Below, piece after piece: positions 47,653 through 56,383 of a stretch of 64,000 nt of DNA. Position numbers and translations under genes: made by a program. The DNA comes from Mycolicibacterium aichiense (GTDB lineage: Bacteria > Actinomycetota > Actinomycetes > Mycobacteriales > Mycobacteriaceae): positions 248,001-312,000 of the forward strand of contig NZ_AP022561.1 in assembly GCF_010726245.1 (NCBI RefSeq), written 5' to 3'. Under the pieces are notes generated by a model. That model had not been told where the DNA came from, made no database searches, and worked only from the letters and a program-made list of their open reading frames with translations. Positions within the stretch are counted from its first letter, which is position 1. Each line of letters begins with the position of its first letter.

Positions 47653-49641
47653 ATGGGTAACGCAGCACATATCGGCAGGGTCGGGGCGCTCGCGGTAGCC
47701 CTCGGGATCGGTTCCTGGTTGGCGAGCACCCCGCCTGTGGCGAATGCCCAGCCGTCGAACACCTCGACTGCCTCGGGGGCCACGGCATCGGCGGCCAAAC
47801 CGAAACCCGCGGCAGTGGGCAAGACGCACCGGGTGACGCCCAGTTTGGCCGCCGGCCCGTCGTCGGCCAAAGTGGCCAAGCCCGCGCACCTTTCGGCTCC
47901 GGTGATGCACGCGCCGACAGTGCACTCGATCGCCGTCGCAGTGCATTCTCTGGTCGGCGATGGCAGGCCGCCAACACCGGCGACGATCTCGTCGATGCTG
48001 GCATATGCGGGCGACGAATTGCGTCGTATCACGGGCATCGGGAAGCAGGGCGCGGTCACGACCACCGCGGTACCGGCCACCGGGCCCAACCTGCTGACGA
48101 ATCCGGGTGCCGAGCTCGGTGATCCGGCCGGGTACGGCAACAGCACCGTCAGCGTGCCGGGCTGGACGGCAACAGGCACCCCGACTGTGGTTCAGTACGG
48201 CGAACTCCGCAACGCGTGGCCGGTGGGCCTGAGCTTCGCATGGCCGAATCTTCCCGCCATCGTCTCGTTCCCGGGCGTCAACGCGGCACCCCCCGGTGGG
48301 GGCGCCCAGTTCTTCGGTGGCGGAGACGTGGCCACGTCCAAGCTCTCCCAGACCGTGGACCTCAGTGCATCCAGTGCTGAGATCGACAGCGGCACAGTCC
48401 CTTTCAATCTGAACGGCTACCTGGGCGGCTACCTACTGGATCCGTCCTTCGCCAGTGTGAAGGTCACTTTCCTGGACCAGAACCAGCTCTACCTCGGAAG
48501 CTCGACGATCGGGCCGGTCTCCAACCTGGATCGCTGGGGGCAGACCGGATTCCGGCAGCGCACCTCCATCGGTACCGTCCCGGTGGGCACGCGCAGCGCC
48601 GTCGTCACCTTGACCATGCACGACCTGAATCCGGTGGTGATCGGTTTCACCGCCCGCTACAACAACGCGTACGCCGACAACCTGTCCTTCAGCATCGGCA
48701 CCGCCCAACCCGCACCGCCCGCGCCCACGCCGCCGGTGTCCGATGTCCAGCCGCTCGACCACGTGTTCCTGGTCTACATGGAGAACAAGGGCTACAACGA
48801 CATCGTCGGAAGCCCCAACGCACCGTTCCTCAACAGCTTGATCAACGGCTACGGCCTCGCCAACAACTATTACGCGGTGACTCATCCCAGCCTGCCGAAC
48901 TACTACGCCATCGTCGGCGGCCAGGTGTACGGCAAGACCTACAACTGCAAATCGGTCTGCATCACCGATCCCAACAATCTCGCCGTCAACCTGGACACCC
49001 ACGGCAAGACGTGGGCGGCCTACGCCCAAGGCATGACACCGGGGCAGCCGTTGCAGTCGACCGCGAACTATTCGACGGACCAGACCCCGTGGCCGGCCTT
49101 CGCCGGCATCGGCGACAACCAGGCCTACGCCGCTGCGCACATGTTCCCGCTGACGCAAATGGCCATCGACCTCCAATCAGACGCCACCACACCGGATTTC
49201 GTGTGGTTCGCCGCCGACGAGGATTCCAACGGCGAAGGCCCGGTCGACTCGCTGGCGGGTGTCGCGCACTTCGCGTTCTCGCAGATCGATCCGCGTCACC
49301 AGTACAACGTCCCCGCGCTCGACCAGTTCCTGGCGGACAACGTCCCGACGATCATGAATTCCGACGTCTGGAATACCACCAAGTCGGTGCTGATCGTGAC
49401 GTTCGACGAGGACAACAACAACATCACGCTGGGCTTCGGCAACGAGGGCAACCACGTCGTCACGGTGGTGATCCCCTCGCCGATGGCGGTGAGTGCGGGC
49501 GGTATGAAGGGCGGCGCCTTCGTCGTCACCGATCATTACGACCACTACAGCACGCTGCGCACCATCGAGGACGCGCTCGGGTTGCCGCCGATGACCAACA
49601 ACGACAAGTATGCCCAACCTCTCAACGGATTCTGGACCTGA
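47653..49641 (+). CDS. Exported phosphoesterase-family protein
   Basis: A 662-aa protein with a signal peptide (VGALAVALGIGSWLASTPPV then ANAQ). A low-complexity Ala/Lys/Pro segment (about 35-100) and a beta-sandwich-like region (about 140-350, NLLTNPGAELGDPAGYG, a typical carbohydrate-binding-module opening) precede a phosphoesterase domain (about 365-660, PF04185-like): LDHVFLVYMENKGYNDIVG with the metal region, NNYYAVTHPSLPNYYAIVGG, TFDEDNNNITLGFGNEGNH and TDHYDHYSTLRTIEDALGL. It should cut phosphate esters outside the cell. The N-terminal module is unusual for the acid-phosphatase relatives. Confidence 0.85.
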   Translation: MGNAAHIGRVGALAVALGIGSWLASTPPVANAQPSNTSTASGATASAAKPKPAAVGKTHRVTPSLAAGPSSAKVAKPAHLSAPVMHAPTVHSIAVAVHSLVGDGRPPTPATISSMLAYAGDELRRITGIGKQGAVTTTAVPATGPNLLTNPGAELGDPAGYGNSTVSVPGWTATGTPTVVQYGELRNAWPVGLSFAWPNLPAIVSFPGVNAAPPGGGAQFFGGGDVATSKLSQTVDLSASSAEIDSGTVPFNLNGYLGGYLLDPSFASVKVTFLDQNQLYLGSSTIGPVSNLDRWGQTGFRQRTSIGTVPVGTRSAVVTLTMHDLNPVVIGFTARYNNAYADNLSFSIGTAQPAPPAPTPPVSDVQPLDHVFLVYMENKGYNDIVGSPNAPFLNSLINGYGLANNYYAVTHPSLPNYYAIVGGQVYGKTYNCKSVCITDPNNLAVNLDTHGKTWAAYAQGMTPGQPLQSTANYSTDQTPWPAFAGIGDNQAYAAAHMFPLTQMAIDLQSDATTPDFVWFAADEDSNGEGPVDSLAGVAHFAFSQIDPRHQYNVPALDQFLADNVPTIMNSDVWNTTKSVLIVTFDEDNNNITLGFGNEGNHVVTVVIPSPMAVSAGGMKGGAFVVTDHYDHYSTLRTIEDALGLPPMTNNDKYAQPLNGFWT

Positions 49642-49669
49642 CGACGTCGTCCTAGGCGAGGATTGCGGT

Positions 49670-51547
49670 ATGACACCCAAGCCGCCGTCCGCCGTCATCG
49701 AGGCCGCCCATGCCGAGCACCTGGAGTCCCTGCCGTTCGAGGACACCGCGGACTTCGACGCCGCCGACCGCGGCTTCATCGCCGCCCTGACCCCGTGCGT
49801 GGTCAAGGCCGCCGACGGGCGGGTGGTGTGGGACAACGACGCGTACGGATTCCTCGACGGGGATGCGCCGACATCGGTGCACCCGAGCCTGTGGCGGCAG
49901 TCCATCCTGGCTGCCAAGCAGGGCCTCTACGAGGTGGTCGAGGGTATCTACCAGGTCCGCGGACTGGACCTGTCCAACATCAGCTTCATCGAGGGCGACA
50001 CCGGCATCGTGGTGATCGATCCGCTGGTCTCCACCGAAACCGCTGCGGCCGCTCTCGCGCTCTACCGGGCGCACCGTGGCGACCGTCCGGTTGTCGCGGT
50101 CATTTACACCCACTCCCACGTCGACCACTTCGGCGGTGTCCTCGGGGTGACCACCCAGGCCGACGTCGACGCGGGCAAGGTCGCAGTGCTGGCCCCGGAG
50201 GGGTTCACCGAGCACGCCGTCCAGGAGAACGTCTACGCCGGCACCGCGATGGCCCGTCGTGCCGGTTACATGTACGGCGCCGTCCTCGGCCGCGGCCCGC
50301 AAGGGCAGGTCGGCTGCGGGTTGGGGCAGACCCCGTCGACGGGCGAGGTCGCGATCATCGTGCCGACCATCGACATCACCACTACCGGTGAGAAGCACAC
50401 CATCGACGGCGTCGAGATCGAATTCCAGATGGCACCGGGCACCGAGGCGCCCGCCGAGATGCACTTCTACTTTCCGAAGTTCCGCGCTCTGTGCATGGCC
50501 GAGAACGCCACGCACAACCTGCACAACCTGTTGACGTTGCGCGGGGCGCTGGTGCGCGACCCGCACGGGTGGTCGGGGTACCTGACCGAGGCCATCGAGA
50601 CGTTCGCCGACCGCACCGACGTGGTGTTCGCCTCGCATCATTGGCCGACCTGGGGTCAGGACAACATCGTCGAATTCCTCTCCCTGCAACGCGATCTCTA
50701 CGCATATCTGCACGACCAGACGCTGCGTCAGCTCAACCAGGGCTACACCGGCATCGAGATCGCCGAGGGCTTCCAGATGCCGCCCGCGCTGCACAAGGCG
50801 TGGCATGCGCACGGCTACTACGGGTCGGTCAGCCACAACGTCAAAGCTGTCTACCAGCGGTACATGGGCTGGTTCGACGGCAACCCCGCGCGGTTGTGGG
50901 CTCATCCGCCCGAGGCGATCGGGCCGCGCTACGTCGAGGCGATGGGTGGCGCCGACCGAGTGGTCGAGCTGGCCCGGGCGGCCGCAGAATCCGGTGACTA
51001 TCGTTGGGCGGCAACGCTACTGGATCACGTCATCTTCACCGATGAGCAGCATGCGGGGGCCAGGGAGCTCTACGCCGACACACTCGAGCAGCTGGCGTAC
51101 GGCGCCGAGTGTGCGACGTGGCGCAACTTCTTCCTGTCCGGTGCCACCGAGCTGCGCGACGGGAACTTCGGCACACCCACCCAGGTATCGCCGACGACGT
51201 TGCTTGCCCAGCTGACCCCGGAGCAGATGTTCGACGTGCTGGCGATCAGCGTCAACGGGCCGCGGTCGTGGGATCTGGACATCGCGCTCGATGTCACGTT
51301 CGCCGACCTCGACGCCAACTACCGGCTCACCCTACGTAATGGTGTGCTGGTCTACCGGCAGTGCCCGGCGGACGAGTCGACAGCGACCGCCACCATCCGG
51401 CTGGCCACCAAGTTACGGCTATTGGCCGCCGCGGCAGGCGATTTCACCTCACCGGGCCTGGAGACCACCGGTGAGGCGGAAGCCCTGCAGAAGTTTCTCG
51501 GTGCGCTGGATCAGCCGGACCCGAGCTTCAACATCATCACGCCCTAG
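49670..51547 (+). CDS. Alkylsulfatase of the SdsA1 type (metallo-beta-lactamase fold)
   Basis: A 625-aa enzyme expected to cut sulfate from alkyl sulfates such as SDS. From ATG 49670 it has the zinc-binding motif YTHSHVDHFGGVLGV near residue 144, LSNISFIEGDTGIVVIDPL before it, AENATHNLHNLLTLRG near 280 and FASHHWPTWG near 325 (further metal ligands), an alkyl-sulfatase dimer domain, and a C-terminal SCP2-like domain (LTLRNGVLVYRQCPADES). Size and locus match Rv3762c. It lacks a signal peptide, so it acts inside the cell. Confidence 0.93.
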   Translation: MTPKPPSAVIEAAHAEHLESLPFEDTADFDAADRGFIAALTPCVVKAADGRVVWDNDAYGFLDGDAPTSVHPSLWRQSILAAKQGLYEVVEGIYQVRGLDLSNISFIEGDTGIVVIDPLVSTETAAAALALYRAHRGDRPVVAVIYTHSHVDHFGGVLGVTTQADVDAGKVAVLAPEGFTEHAVQENVYAGTAMARRAGYMYGAVLGRGPQGQVGCGLGQTPSTGEVAIIVPTIDITTTGEKHTIDGVEIEFQMAPGTEAPAEMHFYFPKFRALCMAENATHNLHNLLTLRGALVRDPHGWSGYLTEAIETFADRTDVVFASHHWPTWGQDNIVEFLSLQRDLYAYLHDQTLRQLNQGYTGIEIAEGFQMPPALHKAWHAHGYYGSVSHNVKAVYQRYMGWFDGNPARLWAHPPEAIGPRYVEAMGGADRVVELARAAAESGDYRWAATLLDHVIFTDEQHAGARELYADTLEQLAYGAECATWRNFFLSGATELRDGNFGTPTQVSPTTLLAQLTPEQMFDVLAISVNGPRSWDLDIALDVTFADLDANYRLTLRNGVLVYRQCPADESTATATIRLATKLRLLAAAAGDFTSPGLETTGEAEALQKFLGALDQPDPSFNIITP

Positions 51548-51552
51548 CACGG

Positions 51553-52527
51553 TCAGCAGACGTCGATGACGACCTTTCCGATCGCCTTGCGGTCGGCGAC
51601 GTAACGCAGCGCGGTCGCCGCCTGCTCCAGCGGGAACCGCGCGCCGAGGTAGGGCCGCAGCTTGCCCTCGGCGAACAACTGCGCAAGCTCGGCATCGTCG
51701 CGCGCGATGTCATCGGGATAGTCGGTGGCGAACGTCCGGATCTCCATGCCCTGCACGGTGATTCCCTTGAGCATCACCAGGTTCAACGGAATCCGGGGGA
51801 TCTCGCCGGCCGCATAGCCCAGCGTCACGAACTTTCCGCCGCGGCCGAGACTACGCAGGGCGGGCTCGGAATATTTACCACCGACCGGGTCGAGGACCAC
51901 GCGGGTGCCGGCCTCGCCGGTGATCTCCTTGAGCCGGCTCTTGAGGTCCTCCCGGTCATAGTCGATGACCTCCGTCGCGCCGCGGCGGCGGCATACCTCG
52001 AGCTTCTCGGCGCCCGATGCCGCCGCAATGACTTTGGCGCCCATCAGAACCGCGATGTCGACGGCGGCCAGGCCAACACCACCACCGGCGCCGAGGACAA
52101 CCACCCAGTCGCCCGGCTGGACAGGAGCGACGGTACGCAGGGTGTAGTAGGCCGTTCGGTTGGTGACCCCGAATGCGGCGGCATCGGCAAAGTCGACACC
52201 GTCCGGAACGCGGGTCAGACCCCGCGCATCGACCAGCGCCTGCTCGGCGAACCCGCCGACGAACGTGGTGGCCGACACCCGATCGCCCGGCCGGAAGTCG
52301 ACGCCATCGCCGACGGCCAGCACCTCACCGGCCAGCTCACTGCCCGGGCTGAACGGCGGCGGCACCTTGATCTGGTACTTGCCTGCTATCAGCAGCACGT
52401 CGGGATAGTTGACCGCGGCGGCATGCACCTTGACCACCACCTGGCCGGGACCCGGTGTGGGGTCCGGCAGTTCGTCGGTGACCAGATCCTCCGGGGCGCC
52501 GTACTCGCGGCAGACGACGGCGCGCAT
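51553..52527 (-). CDS. NADPH:quinone oxidoreductase, cluster B
   Basis: MDR family, 324 aa from ATG 52527 (MRAVVCREYGAPEDLV). It has VVVKVHAAAVNYPDVLLIAG, PGSELAGEVLAVGDGV and the nucleotide-binding VVVLGAGGGVGLAAVDIA near residue 140; no zinc ligands. Last gene of the cluster, joined to the TetR gene by a TGATG overlap. Confidence 0.9.
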   Translation of the reverse strand: MRAVVCREYGAPEDLVTDELPDPTPGPGQVVVKVHAAAVNYPDVLLIAGKYQIKVPPPFSPGSELAGEVLAVGDGVDFRPGDRVSATTFVGGFAEQALVDARGLTRVPDGVDFADAAAFGVTNRTAYYTLRTVAPVQPGDWVVVLGAGGGVGLAAVDIAVLMGAKVIAAASGAEKLEVCRRRGATEVIDYDREDLKSRLKEITGEAGTRVVLDPVGGKYSEPALRSLGRGGKFVTLGYAAGEIPRIPLNLVMLKGITVQGMEIRTFATDYPDDIARDDAELAQLFAEGKLRPYLGARFPLEQAATALRYVADRKAIGKVVIDVC

Positions 52528-53150
52528 CAGCTCGTCGCTTCCGGCAGGCCGAGGCCTCGCAGGCAGAACCCGACGAGGTGGTTGATGTCCTTGCGACCCG
52601 GTTGGTCGGTGGAGTTCACGTAGCGGCGCATCGTGCCGACGGTACACACGAACACCGCGTCGGCATCACGCTGGGCATCGCTACTGCCGAGCTGGCGAAT
52701 CGGCTCGACCAGCAGCTCGCGCATGGCTGCCAAGATCTCCTCCTCGCCGAGGCGGCGCTTGTCCGAGTCGGACATCTGCACCACCAGGGCGCGGCTCATT
52801 CCGATCAGCTCCGGATCGGCGACCTGCGCCAGCGCCCCGCTGATCCATCGGGTGATCTTGCCCTTCGGGGTGGATTCCTTGGCCATCTGGTGCTCCAGGT
52901 ACGAAACCACCATTGCCGCACCGCGTTCCATGACCGCCAACATCAGATCGTCCTTGCCGGCGAAGTAGCGGTAGAACGCCTTGTTGGAGACGCCGGCCTC
53001 GGCGACGATGTCGCTGACCCGTGGTGCGTCGGGGGAGACCCGCTGCAATACCCGCAGCGCGGCAGCCAGGATGCGCTCCACGTCCTCGGTGGCCTCGCGT
53101 TGCCGGTCGTCGAGGGCTCGCACCACGGCGGCCGCGGCTCTGCTGGTCAC
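52527..53150 (-). CDS. TetR-family regulator of cluster B
   Basis: A 207-aa regulator with the helix-turn-helix SDIVAEAGVSNKAFYRYFAGKD near residues 45-66 (given as SDIVAEAGVSNK and AFYRYFAGKD) and a helical ligand domain. It lies inside the operon, overlapping the dehydrogenase stop by ATGA and the oxidoreductase start by TGATG. It may bind the palindrome at 56318 upstream of the operon's first gene. Confidence 0.9.
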   Translation of the reverse strand: MTSRAAAAVVRALDDRQREATEDVERILAAALRVLQRVSPDAPRVSDIVAEAGVSNKAFYRYFAGKDDLMLAVMERGAAMVVSYLEHQMAKESTPKGKITRWISGALAQVADPELIGMSRALVVQMSDSDKRRLGEEEILAAMRELLVEPIRQLGSSDAQRDADAVFVCTVGTMRRYVNSTDQPGRKDINHLVGFCLRGLGLPEATS

Positions 53151-54454
53151 GGCGAAACAGGAAGCGCGGGAATGCGATCGACCAAATGGCCGTACTTCTG
53201 CCGGGCCCGCTCGATCCGGTTGGGCAGGAACTCACTGGGCCAGACCGGATCCTCCGCCTCGTAACCCTTGAGAATTTGGCGGGCCAGGTTGACCTTGTGC
53301 GCCTCGGTGGGGCCGTCGGCCAGCCCCAGCGTGATGCCGCCCATGAGCACACTGGTCAACGGCATCTGGTCGGTCAGCCCCAGGCCGCCGTGCACCTGGA
53401 TGGCACGCAGGCCGATGGACTTCAGCACACTGGCGGTTGCGATCTTGCAGGCCGCGATCTCCTCCCGTGCGGCCCGCTCACCGGCGGTGTCGACCAGCCA
53501 TGCGGCGTGCAACACCATCAGCCGGAACTGGGTCAGCTCGACGAACGAGTCGGCGACCATCTCCTGGATCAACTGCTTGTCAGCCAGCAGACTTCCCTGT
53601 GTGAAGCGGCTTTTCGCCCGGCGGGCCATCGCGTCGATCGCTCGCTGGGCCACCCCGATCGAGCGCATCGCATGGTGCAGGCGCCCGCCGGCCAGCCGGG
53701 ACTGGGCGACGCCGAAGCCGTGGCCCTCCTCGCCGAGCATCGCCGACGCGGGGACCCGGACGTTGTCGTAGTGCACCAGTGAGTGCCCAGGGTCATGGGA
53801 GTGCGAGCCGACCAGGTGGTGCGTCGCCTCGATGTGGACGCCGGGGGTGTCGGCGGGAACCAGGAATGTGGAAGCACCGGTGTGGACCGGCACGTCCGGA
53901 TCGGTGATTGCGACCACGATGAAGAACGACGCCACCGAGGCGTTCGACGACCAATACTTGCGGCCGTTGATAATCCACTCGGTACCGTCGCGCACCGCGC
54001 GGGTGGTGAACACCCGCGGATCAGACCCGCCCTGCGGTTCGGTCATCGAGAATGTCGAGAAGATCTCCCCGGACAGCAACCCGGTCAGGTACCGCTGCTT
54101 CTGTTCCTCGGTGCCGAAGCGGGCGAGGATCTCGGCGTTACCGGTATCGGGTGCCTGGGTGCCGAAGATGATCGACGACCACGTGGCGCGGCCCAGGATT
54201 TCGTTGATCAGCGTGAGCTTGACGGCCCCGAAGCCCTGGCCGCCCAGCTCAGGCCCGAGGTGCGGTGCCCACAGACCCTGGTCGCGGACCTTCTGCTTGA
54301 GCGGGTCGACGATCCTGCGGCGCTCGTCGTCGAGCGGCAGGAACTCGCAACTCGGGAAGATCACTTCGAGCGGTTCGATCTCGTCGCGCACGAAATTCCG
54401 GATCCACTCGAGCTTCTCCTCGAATTCCGGCTCGGTGGAAAAGTCCCACGCCAT
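53147..54454 (-). CDS. Acyl-CoA dehydrogenase, cluster B
   Basis: A 435-aa FAD enzyme with a strong ribosome site (AAAGGAGT, 7 bases before ATG). Blocks are TFSMTEPQGGSDPRVFTTRA near residue 175, WIINGRKYWSSNASVASFF, RFTQGSLLADKQLIQEMVAD and IQVHGGLGLTDQMPLTSVLM near 365, followed by LADGPTEAHKVNLARQIL. Longer than cluster A's enzyme, as for some FadE proteins. Substrate unknown. Confidence 0.92.
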   Translation of the reverse strand: MAWDFSTEPEFEEKLEWIRNFVRDEIEPLEVIFPSCEFLPLDDERRRIVDPLKQKVRDQGLWAPHLGPELGGQGFGAVKLTLINEILGRATWSSIIFGTQAPDTGNAEILARFGTEEQKQRYLTGLLSGEIFSTFSMTEPQGGSDPRVFTTRAVRDGTEWIINGRKYWSSNASVASFFIVVAITDPDVPVHTGASTFLVPADTPGVHIEATHHLVGSHSHDPGHSLVHYDNVRVPASAMLGEEGHGFGVAQSRLAGGRLHHAMRSIGVAQRAIDAMARRAKSRFTQGSLLADKQLIQEMVADSFVELTQFRLMVLHAAWLVDTAGERAAREEIAACKIATASVLKSIGLRAIQVHGGLGLTDQMPLTSVLMGGITLGLADGPTEAHKVNLARQILKGYEAEDPVWPSEFLPNRIERARQKYGHLVDRIPALPVSP

Positions 54455-54466
54455 CGTCGTACTCCT

Positions 54467-55252
54467 TTACGGGATTCCGCCGTCGACCCGAAGGATCGAG
54501 CCGGTGGTGAAGCTGGAGGCATCCGACATCAAGAACAGTGCGGCGCCGATGATTTCGGGCGGCTCGCCGGCCCGCTGCAGGGCGTGCGCCCTGAACGGAT
54601 TTTCGGGACCGCTGGGTCCGTCTGTCGGGCCGAGCCCTAGGCCCCACGCCTTGCTGATATCGGTGAGGAACGGTCCTGGCATCAGCGTGTTGACCCGCAC
54701 CGTCGGCCCGAACGCCGCCGCGAGACCTTCGGTCATCGCGTTCAGTCCGGCCTTGGATGCCGCGTACGGGATGAACGACGGATGCGGCCGCAGCGAGCCG
54801 TGGGTGCTGACGTTGATGATCACACCGCCGCCGTCGTCGACCATGCGTTCACCCACCAGTGCCGAAAGGCGGAACGGCCCTTTCAGATTCAGGTTCATCA
54901 CCGCGTCGAACAGTTTCTCGCTGACATCGGAGAGCTTGTCGTAGGTCGGCGACATACCGGCGTTGTTCACCAGCACATCAAGCTTGCCGAACCGGTCGTA
55001 GACCGCGGTGACCAACCCGTCGAGCTCATCCCATCGCCCGACGTGCACGCCGTAGGGCATTGCGGTACAGCCTGTTTCGGCCTCGATCTCCTTGGCGGTC
55101 GCCACACAGGTGTCGAACTTGCGGCTGGCTATCACCACGTCCGCGCCGCAGCGCGCAGCCGCCATCGCCATCTCGCGGCCAAGGCCGCGGCTACCGCCGG
55201 TGACCAGCACTACGCGCCCGGTCAGATCGAAAAGAGCGTCTGCGTAGCCCAT
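54467..55252 (-). CDS. Short-chain dehydrogenase/reductase, cluster B
   Basis: A 261-aa SDR. It shows VVLVTGGSRGLGREMAMAAA near residue 14, NNAGMS near residue 92 and the active-site STHGSLRPHPSFIPYAASKA (Tyr-x-x-x-Lys) near 155, with GSILRVDGG at the end. It starts 0 bases from the kinase-like gene and ends 12 bases before the dehydrogenase, so it is the second gene of the operon. Confidence 0.92.
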   Translation of the reverse strand: MGYADALFDLTGRVVLVTGGSRGLGREMAMAAARCGADVVIASRKFDTCVATAKEIEAETGCTAMPYGVHVGRWDELDGLVTAVYDRFGKLDVLVNNAGMSPTYDKLSDVSEKLFDAVMNLNLKGPFRLSALVGERMVDDGGGVIINVSTHGSLRPHPSFIPYAASKAGLNAMTEGLAAAFGPTVRVNTLMPGPFLTDISKAWGLGLGPTDGPSGPENPFRAHALQRAGEPPEIIGAALFLMSDASSFTTGSILRVDGGIP

Positions 55253-56296
55253 TCAGGCCTCCTCACCGGATTGCGCCAACCGGGCCGCGGTGGCGATCAG
55301 ATCGGGCACCATCGCGCCGAAGGCCTCGACCACTTTCGGATCTGCCGTGCCACCGTTGACGGCGGCGGCGTAGGTCTTCTCCAGCACGATGCCCAGCTTC
55401 CAGTTGGCCAGCACCAGGTAGTAGTGGATGTTCTCGGTAGACAACCCGCTGACCTTCTCATAGTGCGCCAACAGCTCACTGCGGGTGGGCATACCGTCCA
55501 TCGGAAGGTAGAAGCCGGTGTCCTTGGGATCCTCGCCGTCGTAGCCGAGCAGCGCCCATGCCACGTCCAGCAGCGGGTCGCCGATCGTGGTCATCTCCCA
55601 GTCCACGATCGCGGCCAGCCGCCCGGGTGTCCCGTGTGCGTACATGACGTTCGCGAACTGGTAGTCCCCGTGCATGATCCCGGGGGTGTAGTGCGCCGGC
55701 CGGTTGTCGCGCAACCACTGCGATGCCGCATCCAGCCCGGGCAGTTCGCGCACCTGGAACGCGGCGAGGAACGCCAGCCAGCGATCCACCTGTCGGTCGT
55801 GGAACCCGTCGGGTTTGCCGAAGCCCGCCAGGCCTTGGGCTTTCCAATCCACCCGGCCGAGCTTCGCCGCACCCTCGATCAGCTGGAATGCCAGGTCGCG
55901 GCGGGCGTCGAGGTCGGCGTCGAACGGCGCCTCCCAGCCGCTCTCCATCGGGCTCCAGCCGTCGACTTCCTTCATGAGATAGAACGGCTTGCCGAGCACC
56001 TCCCCACTCTCGTCGGCGGCCACCAGCTCGGCGTGCGGCACATCGGTGCCCTTCAACGCCCGTTCCAGACGGATTTCGCGAAGCAGCTCACCGAGGCGGC
56101 GCTCGTCGGCGCGTGGTCCGGGCATCCGCAACACCATGCCCTCACCACCCCGGTTGATCCGGTACAGCATGTTCTGCGAGCCGCCCTTGAGGACCTCGGC
56201 GACGGGCTCCTCGCCGTGACCGGGAGCGTCCTGGGTGTCGAGCCATCGGCCGAGCGTCGCGGTGTCGAGCTCCGCGGGGTTGTGCGTTCTCGTCAT
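55253..56296 (-). CDS. APH-family kinase-like protein, cluster B
   Basis: A 347-aa protein from ATG 56296 (MTRTHNPAELDTATLGRW). It has the same hallmarks as the cluster A protein: GGSQNMLYRI in the nucleotide region, IMHGDYQFANVMY near residue 205 and VDWEMTTIGDPLLDVAW. It is first in the operon, 87 bases from the divergent CoA transferase across a palindrome. Sequence similarity to the protein at 37003-38031 is clear in these motifs but the rest differs. Confidence 0.9.
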   Translation of the reverse strand: MTRTHNPAELDTATLGRWLDTQDAPGHGEEPVAEVLKGGSQNMLYRINRGGEGMVLRMPGPRADERRLGELLREIRLERALKGTDVPHAELVAADESGEVLGKPFYLMKEVDGWSPMESGWEAPFDADLDARRDLAFQLIEGAAKLGRVDWKAQGLAGFGKPDGFHDRQVDRWLAFLAAFQVRELPGLDAASQWLRDNRPAHYTPGIMHGDYQFANVMYAHGTPGRLAAIVDWEMTTIGDPLLDVAWALLGYDGEDPKDTGFYLPMDGMPTRSELLAHYEKVSGLSTENIHYYLVLANWKLGIVLEKTYAAAVNGGTADPKVVEAFGAMVPDLIATAARLAQSGEEA

Positions 56297-56317
56297 GGAA
56301 CTCCTCAATCTCCGTTT

Positions 56318-56334
56318 GGAGAATAGCATTCTCC
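56318..56334. promoter_or_regulatory. Perfect palindrome in a divergent promoter
   Basis: GGAGAAT and ATTCTCC around AGC form a perfect 7-bp inverted repeat (17 bp in all). It sits between two divergent catabolic genes (starts 56296 and 56384), a natural place for the operator of the cluster's TetR regulator. Confidence 0.68.
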
Positions 56335-56383
56335 GCCTGCGCAGCCACTAGCCTTTGGCCAACGGATAGCGAAAGGGGCGGCG

